From contig CM037849.1 of NCBI GenBank assembly GCA_021234535.1, forward strand, positions 62,001 to 126,000: 64,000 nt of DNA, read 5' to 3'. The notes beneath the pieces were generated by a model. It was not told where the DNA came from and searched no databases. It was given only the letters and a program-made list of their open reading frames with translations. The stretch is from Stichopus chloronotus (taxonomy: Eukaryota; Echinodermata; Holothuroidea; Aspidochirotida; Stichopodidae). A program made the position numbers and the translations under genes. Of this stretch, positions 45,960-56,364 are shown piece by piece (the stretch's first letter is position 1; every line of letters starts with the position of its first letter).

Positions 45960-46469
45960 CTAGCAACAAGAACATCTCACCAAACTCACCTTATGGTGAT
46001 AGTAATTTTGAACCTTTAATTTACTCTCAGAGTAAACCGATATTATATCTGCCATATATACAATGAACATACTACTCTATTTCATAGTACGGGTCGGGGG
46101 TATAGGGAGCGTTGGATCAATTGCTTAATTGTAGATGGACAAAACTGAATGACTAGGCATACGTTAACTAAAAGGAAAGCACTGACAAGATTGGTTTAAC
46201 CAGAAAGGAATAAAATCTCACTTCTAAAAGACTGTGCATAGAAGTAGCATCGGAGTATGTGCCACTGACAAGTTAAGATCTCTCACAGGCGAATGAATTG
46301 TTTTTTCAACGATCAGTGTTTCTTTTTATTAATTCAGCAACATAATATAATCATCAATATTCATGACCGTCCAGACAAACTATTTGTGTAACGTATGTAA
46401 TTACAGCCATAATAATGTGTTAGACGGCAAACACGCTGACTCGTGGCGTTTTCGAGCACACTGTGCACA

Positions 46470-46478
46470 TATATATAA
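46470..46478 (+). promoter_or_regulatory. Candidate TATA box of the stalked fibrinogen-related gene
   Basis: TATATATAA lies 78 bases upstream of the ATG at 46556, followed by a GCGGTCTGC-type repeated stretch. The position is plausible for a TATA box with a short 5' UTR, but no transcript evidence is available. Confidence 0.4.
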
Positions 46479-46555
46479 CCTTATTAATAACTTGCGGTCT
46501 GCGGTCTGCTGTCTGCTCTTAGTTTGTGAAATTGCTTAGCGTTATAACTTTCGAC

Positions 46556-46628
46556 ATGGGAGCTCATCTACAATCTATTCCTACTATCTTACTTGTCTTT
46601 ACCTTCGTTTGGCTCTCTGAAAGTGGAA
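46556..46628 (+). CDS. Fibrinogen-related gene exon 1: signal peptide
   Basis: 73 nt from ATG 46556 to donor GGAA|GTAAGT, phase 1 out. A codon 30 nt upstream is in frame, but only this ATG gives a compact signal peptide starting MGAHLQS. The paralogue's exon 1 is also exactly 73 nt. Confidence 0.85.
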
Positions 46629-49600
46629 GTAAGTTTTTGATCTTCATGCAAGCTTTCTTACTGTTTTCGCGAAAGAAGAAAAAAACGACAATAATGACAT
46701 TATTTTCGTTTTGAAATTGAAATTTAACATCATTAAGCTCACCTATACTTAAAGGAATTTTGTATTAACAAGTGAGACTTTGGAAGCATTACGGTGGTCA
46801 TTAGCCTACGATAAACATCTCACGTAGTAATTCGTAGTAATAGTAAGGCCATACATTGCTGCATAATGTTAGGACATCTTTTTATGCAGTATATACGAAA
46901 CTTAACAAAATTGATTTCTGCGATTAGATTTTCCAGCAATAATGTAAGTTTGGCTTATGTAGAAACAAAATTGCTCCTGAGTTATTTTTATATATTCAAC
47001 GTTAACTTTGTTTTAGGGTCATTACTTCGAACTACTCTGCAAGTAAATGATCCGACCATGGAAGTCGGCAGAAAAAAAAAAGATAGAGTAGGATGGGGCG
47101 CTTTTTATTGATCAGATCTGAGGAATTTTCGCTGATCGAAAAGAGCATAATGCAGTGGGCGTAAACATACTTTAGATGGGGGTTGGGCGAATGGGTAGAT
47201 GTGTTGAAGTAGGGGGCAAGACACGATCAAAGTTTTTTTTTTCATTTTGCTGAAGTTCTTTGCAAGTCCCCGCCCCTCCCCAACCCTTGCAGGTGCTCAT
47301 GGATCCAATCATCATATACTCAAAATGTCTGTAAATTTACAGAAAATAAAACAAAGAAATATAAAAGGAATACAGAAATTTTCTGGCATATATTTGAAGC
47401 AAAACGTATCTTTCCTTTTTATTTCTTTGTTTTATCTTCTGTAAATTTACAGATATTGTCAACATTGTACGTTACCAAATACAGATTCATATACTTTTTT
47501 ACCCCATCAATAATATTTGTTGGGGTTAAGAAAATACAAATTTCTGTCGTTAATGTTCTGCAAAGTCAAGTTTGTTGTTTTACGGTGTTAAAAGGTGTTC
47601 CCACTTGTCAAGAACAAAATGTAAAAAAAAACCATACACATTTTCCTTTTATTCAAAGTTTGAGGAACTTTTTTATCTGTCTCGCTTTACTTATACATAT
47701 CGACAATTAAGTCATGAACGTTACTTCTATCTTCTTTTTTTTGCCAGAACTGTGTGACTTCGAGACAAAATTTCCAAATGTTGGAAGACAGTTCTTTAAT
47801 AGCCAATCATCACCACAAGGTATGTTCATTATGTCACTATTTTAATACTTTCCATATGTGAAAGATGTTGACCGAAAATTGGCTCTCTTACTTATCAATT
47901 GGAAAAAAAATGTAACTAATTTTTCCATCATGCACGATTGGTAACGTTTGGTGAAGATATGTATTTGACGGTATATGTGTTTGCATACGCGTGCACTGGA
48001 TAATTCATGGTAACAAGTAAAATGTCAATAGCAATTAATAGTGGCCATAGTTAATAGTTGGTCAAGAGATATGGCCTAAAGCAATCATTGAATTATCTAT
48101 GTAACTCTGTTTGAATTTCATTGTATGTGTCCACTTCTGTTACTTTCACGGGACTCACTCTTTTCGAGGTATCATTACAGCCGAAACAACTGTTGGTACA
48201 GATGTGATATAGAAAGTACAAAAATGTCAATTTGGATATCATGGTGGTGGTATCATGATAAAATGCCAGAGAAGGCCTTAAATATATTTTACGTCGCATA
48301 TCCTTACACTGTAAAAAAAATGTCTGTAAATTTACAAAAATAAAACAAAGAAATATATAAAGAATACGGGAATGTTCTGGCAAATATTTGGTAGAAAATG
48401 TCCGCACTTCCTATTTCTTTGCGTTATTTTCTGTAAAGTCACATATATTTTTAACAGTGTGGCATCCTTGTAAAATGCATGTTTTTTATAATTGCCTAAA
48501 GTTTCACTGCTATCATTCACAGGATCCTCTCAAAATGAAATGGACGAAAATGCCTCTGCAACATCTAAGAGGGTCAATGAAATGACAGATATTATTACAA
48601 AATTTCGTACAAGTAACGTCAATTCAGACAAAAGTTCCACAAAATCAGTCCAGAGTCCTAATACAGAAATCGCTACCACACCTATCGAAAGTACAACTGA
48701 ATTTATCGAATATACCGCTACATTCTTCGAAAAAACCACCAGACTCATCCAAAGAACCACCATACCATTGGAAAGTGCCACTAATCACAGCACTACCAAA
48801 TTAGGTGAAAGTATAACTACAGAAATCACAACAGAGATCAGTACCACATCCGTTGAGAGTAATTTCGTATCTATTCAAAGTACCACCACACTCGTAGATA
48901 GTGCCACCAAATCAGCAGATAGTACCACAAAATCAGTGGAAAGTACGATCGTTGGACTCACCACCGAGCCCATTGAGGGGGGCACCACACCAATCGAAAG
49001 CAAAACCACACCCATCAAAAGTAGCACTGATCATATCAGACGTGCCACCACAAGATCCAAAAGTGGAACTTCACCACTTGCAACAAAAATTCAACCTACC
49101 ATCGGAATCACCAATGACTGTCAGTCTTTATTCAATGAAGGAGTCACCACTGACGGCTTGTATTCTATCAAACCACTTTCGTGGTCTGGACCTCCCTTTG
49201 ATGTTTTCTGTAACATGTCTAATGGCGGAGGATGGACGGTGAGTAAATTACTCCGTTACCTTAGAGGAGGTCACTTTAGTGACGAGCAAATTATCGATAT
49301 AACAAATCTGGTTTTAAATAATTAAAGTCAAGTAAGAATTCATTGTTTACCATTCATTTATATATATTGCTTATGCAAAGAATTACTCATTCCTTGTCTG
49401 ACTTAGGTGTTTACTGATCTATCTATTTTTGACCTTTAAAAGGTAGAAATTTATTTTTATAATTTCCCTTTTGAAAAGAAGAGTATTATTACTTGAGCAA
49501 ACTACTAAGTTGATTTAAAAATTGGGTTCCGTTACCAATGCGTTTGGCATTTTAACTTTTCTCTTTCAGGTGTTTCAACGTAGAATCGACGATTCCCAAG

Positions 49601-50339
49601 ACTTTTACCTCTATTGGGATGACTATAAGAATGGTTTCGGAGATCTCAATCAAAATTTCTGGCTTGGGAATGAGAAAATACATCATTTGACCAACCAGGG
49701 TCAATATGAACTTCGAATCGAATTTGCTGACACCCTTGGTGATCATTATTACGCTAAATACAATTTATTTCGAATCAGTGATGAACAAGACAAGTACAGG
49801 CTATTGGTTGGAGACTACACTGACGGAACTGCAGGTTGGTTAGCCACATCAGCACTACTTTGATAATCTAATCAAGGTTTAAGCTTTCTATTCTCTGTAC
49901 ATGCCCCATGCATGTTTGATGTGATTGGTAGAGCAACATGAATATACGTAGATCAATAGCAGTACACGATCCGATTTCCATAAAAGCAAGGGCTAATGAA
50001 CCAAATAAGAACAACATCAAAGGATAAAGATGTCTTTTTTTGGGGGGGCAAATTAATTCTTATTTTTCATCTTCATGATCAGGTGATTCCCTGACAACAC
50101 ATAACAGCAAGGCTTTTACTACCAGAGACAATGATAATGATGATCGCGACGAGGAATGGCAGACGGCTGATAGCAACAACCTGGCTGTTTACTCCAGCGG
50201 TGCTTGGTGGTACTCAAAACAATGGAACATCAGGTCATCTTTGAACAGTCCCTTCGGAAGTCTGAGATTGGTTTGGATAACCACTCCTGGAACTGCTATT
50301 CAATATACAGAAATGAAAGTACGAGTTGTAATTGCATAG
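46556..50339 (+). CDS. Secreted fibrinogen-related protein with Thr/Ser-rich heptapeptide-repeat stalk
   Basis: Five exons (46556-46628, 47748-47819, 48523-49238, 49570-49834, 50083-50339), all GT-AG with matching phases, give 460 residues. Exon 1 is a signal peptide (hydrophobic ILLVFTFVWL). Exon 2 is a short module with LCDFETKFP. Exon 3 adds a mucin-like stalk of about 19 seven-residue repeats and the start of the fibrinogen-like domain (from C248). Exons 4-5 finish that domain. C248 and C278 form the expected first disulfide. The Ca-site segment RDNDNDD and GAWWY are present, but the second Cys pair is missing. There is no membrane segment, so it is secreted. Relatives bind carbohydrate or acetyl groups in innate immunity; that role is inferred. 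A decayed paralogue lies downstream at 56365. Poly(A) signals: ATTAAA 50732, AATAAA 50965. Confidence 0.88.
47328..47453. mobile_element. MITE copy 1 in intron 1 of the fibrinogen-related gene
   Basis: A 126-bp foldback. The left arm TCTGTAAATTTACAGA followed by ATAAAACAAAGAAAT is mirrored by the right arm near 47420-47453. The arms of about 40 bases pair with few mismatches. It is the same family as 48306-48460. Confidence 0.8.
47748..47819 (+). CDS. Fibrinogen-related gene exon 2: short LCDF module
   Basis: 72 nt between TTTTTTTTGCCAG and CAAG|GTATGT, phase 1 to 1. It encodes KLCDFETKFPNVGRQ and onward. The paralogue's exon 2 shares LCDF-x-x-KFP-x-V, so this module belongs to the family and is not noise. 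Confidence 0.85.
48306..48460. mobile_element. MITE copy 2 in intron 2 of the fibrinogen-related gene
   Basis: 155 bp bounded by perfect 7-bp ends ACACTGT/ACAGTGT. Subterminal arms contain TGTCTGTAAATTTAC and TAAAACAAAGAAATA and pair imperfectly with the right side. The core shares TTCTGGCA-ATATTTG with copy 1. No convincing target duplication is visible. Confidence 0.75.
48523..49238 (+). CDS. Fibrinogen-related gene exon 3: stalk and start of fibrinogen-like domain
   Basis: 716 nt between ATTCACAG and GGATGGACG|GTGAGT, phase 1 in, 0 out. The heptapeptide repeats (TT-x-x-I/V-E-S type) span about 48673-49077. NDCQSLF and GLYSIKP then open the fibrinogen-like domain, up to GGGWT. Confidence 0.87.
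48673..49077 (+). repeat. 21-bp coding minisatellite: ~19 heptapeptide repeats
   Basis: Successive heptads such as TTKSVES, TTTLVDS, ATKSADS and TPIESKT keep a 7-residue, 21-base period with diverged units. The Thr/Ser density suggests O-glycosylation and an extended stalk. Confidence 0.8.
49570..49834 (+). CDS. Fibrinogen-related gene exon 4: fibrinogen-like domain core
   Basis: 265 nt between CTCTTTCAG and GCAG|GTTGGT. It encodes VFQRRIDDSQDFY, WDDYKNGFGDL, FWLGNEKIHHLT and YELRIEF, the most conserved part of fibrinogen C-terminal domains, through to DYTDGTAG. Confidence 0.9.
50083..50339 (+). CDS. Fibrinogen-related gene exon 5: Ca-site, GAWWY and C-terminus
   Basis: 257 nt from ATGATCAG to TAG 50337-50339. 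It holds GDSLTTHNSKAFTTRDNDNDD (Ca-binding loop), SSGAWWYSKQW and YTEMKVR. The cysteines that normally flank GAWWY are absent and the loop before TEMK is shorter than usual. Confidence 0.88.
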
Positions 50340-53300
50340 GTTTGTCATATCTTTTCTTTTAATTTTACGTTTACATATGTGATTGCAATTTCTATTTTCT
50401 ATTTTGTTATATGAAAAAAAAGAACTTGAGAATCTATCATGGACATAATGGTCGTCTGTCAGTTACCCAGACAACTCTTACACTTACCTGTGTCTCAAAG
50501 GATGGAGATCCTTACACTAATATTCAACATGAAGACAAATAACCCAATACATACACTCATACACATTACATGAAGAATCTTGGTTGGAATTTTTTCTTCA
50601 GTATCAGCACTCTAATACTGTAATTTTATTCAGTGTTGTGAATATATCATACTTTGGTTTTCATTTAGTAATTAGGGTAAGCTTAGCATTATTCTGAGCC
50701 AATGTATACCGTTTGTAATGTTTTTATATTAATTAAAGTACACAATGATAAGTTAAAGAGAGACAACAGAGTATTAAGCTGACAGTTCATAATTAGTAAA
50801 ATCGAATCTAGCCGGTAACCTTCATAACGCTTCCTCGAAGTACTGGATGGAAGTGGCAAACAGAGTCAAAGAATACGGATGTTTTAAAATTATCAGTATC
50901 AGATTTGTTTAAAAAAACGGTAGTAATGTCACTGATCTATTGCAAGTTAGACATAAATGATGAAAATAAAAGTCAAACAGAAGACTGTATTCCCAATTTT
51001 TAAGTAATGGCCTCTTACAACTCAAACTTTGAAAAAGAGAAAATTAATGTTAAATCGCAACAGTCCTACTGAGCTAAGCATTTCAAAAAGGACCCCACAT
51101 TTCAAGATCCAATTCTAATTAAAGAAAGTATGTAGTTTCTAAATCTTTGTATACATAGACTTTTGAAAGTACTTCTTTATCACAAGTTATTCTTCGTTTG
51201 TCTTAGATTTAATTATCAGTATTTATTGCGTAAATTTTCACTTTATTTTGGAAGCTTTTCTCGGAATGCATAGCCGCCCGATTAAAAACTCTTACCTTAC
51301 TATGTCTTTGAAATTTTATTTAATTTCAATAACATACGTATTTCCGTCAACTTTGAAGTGATTGCGTGTGTACTGAAAAACCAAAAAGATAAGATTATGT
51401 TCGATATTAACTGATATATATTACATGAACGGACTATGTTTTTCAATGAAGGAAAATGACAGTAACTACTTCGAAAAGCAGCGGGATTGGCAAAAAACAG
51501 TAAAATACAAAATCATATTTAAAAATTAAAGGTTCTTTCTATAACCACCTACATAATGAATATGCAACAGTACAGGTCTCACTAGTGTTTCAAAAACATA
51601 CTACTCAAGTCGTCGCTCCTTGGAAGGTATCGGGAATTGTAGTATTTGGTGAAAGGAAACACTGTATTTACAAATAATTTACGAACTGAACACAACCTTG
51701 CGTCAATGATCCTGAGTTGTAACTGAATATTCAATACTAGTATACTTCCCATTGGCTTGCACAAAGAAGCACACCGCTGATTTGAATGCAAACTGTCAAC
51801 CACTGCATTATCGTATTCTACACTTTTTGTCGTTATGTTAGAAGAATTTGAAATCATATGACAAAATTAACCAACTGAAACCTATTTATTTCCCCAGATT
51901 GTCTGAATGGTGTAATTAAAAGCCTTACCAAACTTTTGGAGATGAAATTTCAATGTTTTCACTTTTTGCCTACGCACGCAATCACTTTAAACTTAAATTC
52001 GAACAATTTTTTTTAATTATTTTAAATTACTGTCTTTGTCATCACTGTGATCTCCTTTTTACTATTACCATCCTCTGTACATGTTTTAGCTCGAAAAAGC
52101 TGTGATGACTGTAAGAGGTTACATTTAACCATTTATAAACGGTTTACGTCTTACCAAGTCATCAGATTTTTCTTCTTGACATTTTTGTCAATGACATGTT
52201 AAGTACGTCTCCCAAGATGTACCCCAGAAAGTTTTGGAGGGAAGTTATAATTAACATCATCTCACATGTGCTGGTTAACCATCCCCCACCTATGTCTATC
52301 CCCTCTCCCCGTGGTCTCATACCTGCGAGCCTGGTAAGTAAAAGAACAATCGGTCGTTTATTCGTCTTCTCTGTCGCTTTCGGTGTACATATTTCTGTGT
52401 GATCATGTAGAGAGTTTTAGTTTCTGCTGCGTTTGTTCGTATCATAACGTTTTGTCTGAGAAATTGAACTCTAAATAATTCACTACGGTTACATTTTAAC
52501 ACCAGGATTAGGTAACAACTTTTGCTTGATGTATTGTATTAGGTAACACCATTTCTTTGTTTATGTCGAACATACATTGTTGTTCAGAGTATGGTATTAA
52601 ATCCTATCCTGTTAATACAACACAAATGTATAAATCAAGATTATTTCATAACTTATATAACATGTCTGAGTTTTTGTGCAAACTGAACCACAGATAGATA
52701 CAAATGAGAACGTCTTTTCTGAATATTCTTCAGAAGTAATGGCACAGAAATAAATAATGAAAATAAGAACATTTTCAATACTAGTTATTAACTATACGGC
52801 CATTGTACTTAACAAGCCATATATCTGGAAGTGAAATCACCGACAAAGTGTGTACTATATTCTCAAACAATATGTTTTCATTGAAATTCTTTCAACAAGC
52901 GTTTGTAATTTTGCCGAGGTCATATTGAAGCGGTAACAGAATCGATGTATTCACATAGTCTCTAAACTCGCAATTCTGTAAAAAGCTCAATATCAATTTG
53001 TATTGTATCATAAAGCTGTGAAAGCATAGTGCATGGACGTAATATCTGTATGTCATTATGTTAAAACGTGTTTCACAAAAGATTATCAGAATAATGGATT
53101 TCCTTGACAGAAACGTGATGGATTGATATCGATGGCAAAAATGTACAGCATGATAAAATCACCACTTATCTTGATGATGAAACCCAATTCATGTTGAATG
53201 TGACACGTACCTGTATGAATAAAAAGTTTATCCGTCAAAATTTTATTACAATCATAAAAGTGTGCGAAAGATATAAACGTTAATCAATGAATGTACAAAT

Positions 53301-56300
53301 GATACATACAGTATATTAGAAAAATATAGACTGTTGAAATACATATTTGCATATCTGACAAAGAAACAAAACAATTTCAGGCTAAGATTCTTCTATGTAA
53401 ATAATTTTAGCACGCAAAAAGACAATTAAATTTTTGCCAGAAAATGTGTTTTCTGAATTGCAACAAAGCGGAGTAATTATGAAAATCCTTAGTCTAAAGC
53501 TTCCGGACACACAAACTTTCACCAATTCGGTTGTACGAAGTGTACTGCCTACTGCTCTTATCAAAGTAATCGAAAATCGATTATCTGCTTATTTCTAATG
53601 ACGTTTTCGCTAAATGTTTAATTATTTTATTTAAAAAAGTTTTATTTCATACTTTTGGATTTTGTGATCTAATCTTTTGTGTATGTATCGAAGGTGAGCT
53701 AGTTTTTTCTTCATAATTGCAAAGTATGAAGTATATTAAAATCTCGATCATGGCAAATTTTCTCTCACTGCGAAAGATCCTCCACAAGTAATCATTTTGA
53801 ATCAACAAACTTTGCACTCTACCCACACGGAATCAATGTTGCCAGACAGCATCATCACGTGATTGCTGCAGACACTTTCGAACACACACTCACTTACAGA
53901 CAAGTCAACACAAACCACTGAGACACCAAGTCAGACATTATCAACTATTACATGTAAGTTATATTTCTTTTTGTTTTGCTCTTTTTCTACACTCTCATCA
54001 CACTTTTTGCATACAAAGATATTGCAGAGAGTTGGCCCTTATTGCAACCGATAATGTAGTAATTAACCGATAATGTATCACTAACCGATAATGCAGTAAG
54101 AATAATTTAAACTGACAATTACAAATTTGTACACATATGTATGTGCTTAAACATCAGACCTTCTCAACTGGACCTCCAAAGTAGCTCGTCCCTCAACCCC
54201 ACCAGAAACCCCTAGATTAGGTGTTTGTTGTCAACTTAAGAGGAAAACTTATATTATACATATTTAAGTTATTTTTACATTTATGACGTATTAAAACAAC
54301 AATAAATACAAACAATTCATCATACAAACAATTCATCATGAGACCGGCCCACCGGTTTTAAGGTAAAACTTCAGAGTTTTCAGGGACTTCACTCTCTGGA
54401 CCCCACCAGGGACATTTCTCTGGACCTCATCGTAAGACGGGGCCCCTAGACCACACTCTCTACAACTCCCCTTCCAACAATTTCTTTTGCCCTTCATTTG
54501 CCCCTCATCCGCCAATTCTTAAATTATACCACCGTCACTGTACCGAACATTAGTTAATTACTCTGAACTCAACTCTCATTACCACACTACTAGTATACTG
54601 ATAGATATATGGCAGACATTAAGCTGCTCAAGCTTGTACTACTTACTCTTCATGAATATCATTAATTTGCTAACTAAATCTCTTGATGTGCGATGTAAAA
54701 TGCGTGAAACGAAGCTGGCAGAAGTGAACGGTTTAAAATTATTGCGCCACTAGAACAGAGTCTGATTATTACAAGAGGAAAATCTACCAAAGGAAAAATT
54801 TGAGATTTATTCTACGAATTTAAACGGATCGAGAATGGCTACAGCGCCCTGCTAACGTTGGATTTAATCTGTAACACAATGCAATCGTAAGTCTAAGCTA
54901 TTTAGGCTATGTACGCATGGTTAAGGCTGGAACACTATACATAATTTTTGCTAAATATGTCTATGACATTAACAGAGGATCACATTTGCTTTTTTTACCA
55001 CACATACCTACTAAAGTCTTTTGAAAGCTGTGACTGCGTGATTTAAATTCAATTTTATAAGAAAAAAAGAGGAAGATGATAGAAGAGGATTGTAGATGAA
55101 GAAATTCTTAACTTCTTAAATTCTTTGGGAGTGTTAAATCTTTGCATGGGGAGATAATATAAATCATTACTTTAAGTGCACAGTGCAAATGTCACGTTTA
55201 TAGAATGTAGATATATCATAATCAACATCAGTATAAGGGCATGTACTGCACTACACTCAACTGTAGGTCATACATACACTACCGTTAACCATAAATATAA
55301 GGCAAGAAGGAATGTGGTTATATCAGTATTAAGACTGATAATATTTCAATGCAATCAATTTCTGTTGATACGTATATGGGATGCCTGAAACTCTGGTGGG
55401 TGGTTATTACCAAAGTGTGTAGTCGGCAATCTCACAGTTTACTTCTCATGTTAGCATTACCACACTCAATGTCTGTGATTCAGTTCATGATATCAATAAT
55501 TCATTTTGTTTCTAATTTATTAGGACGGTCTCGCTCTACTTTACTGATAGGCCTATGTGGAGTTCAATAACATGATCGACAAATAAATTCTAGAATTGAT
55601 GGCTTAAAGTAAATACATATTGAATTGAACTCAACAGCATACAAGAATATCCAAGTTGCAGCATATAGCTAGGCTATATTAAAAGTAATAGAAGTCCACT
55701 TGTTGTTTGCCAGATTAAGTCTTTAAATACCATTTGAGTCAATGTACCAATCTTCCAAAGATTGTATTCGTTACAAAAGCCTATTGCTATATGCACTGAA
55801 TGCTAACCGTTTGTCGCTAATACGATATGAGCATGGTATCGATTTCTAAGGTCATTAAAATAAGTCTGTTCATCAAAAAAGACATATATAGAGTGATTTC
55901 CTTAAATATTATGAAATTTAATCTCTAAGGCAGAAGTCTATTATTCGTAACAGTATACGACATGGTTATCCTGTGTTACATTATCTTCCATAGGCCTATA
56001 TAAATCAATACAACCAGCTCCAAGTGCAAACTAATAAAATTTGGTTTTCCGTTTACTCCAAAGACTCCCATTGAAAGGTCGACTTTAAACTATAAGATTG
56101 ACATCTCCAAAATGAAGGTAATTGTACATTTGTTAAACACAAATTGCAGACACTTAAGAGGAAGACATTTATAATCGTTTATTCATTAGCCTACAAAAGA
56201 ACCTATATATTATTACGTTGCTTGACAAATCAACGTTTTTTCAGCGGGACTCGAGAGATAACTTCTGTTTTTGTTCTTGTCCTTGTTATTAATTTGTGGA

Positions 56301-56364
56301 AATTGTTGACCTCGTCGGGGAAATCTCATTGTTTTTTCAACCTTCTTGATAAAACGCTGATAAA
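50340..56364. other. Non-coding stretch between the two fibrinogen-related genes
   Basis: No complete gene is seen. It contains the 3' UTR of the first gene, a possible orphan Thr-rich exon (53872-53953) and a C-rich segment at about 54150-54490 that I could not classify. The rest is AT-rich without structure. Confidence 0.5.
53872..53953 (+). pseudogene. Possible orphan Thr/Ser-rich exon
   Basis: 82 nt between TTGCTGCAG and ACAT|GTAAGTT encode a Thr/Ser-rich peptide (TDKSTQTTETPSQT) in phase 0. The composition resembles the stalk of the upstream gene, and the donor is strong. No partner exon with matching phase was found, so it could be a relic or chance. Confidence 0.25.
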
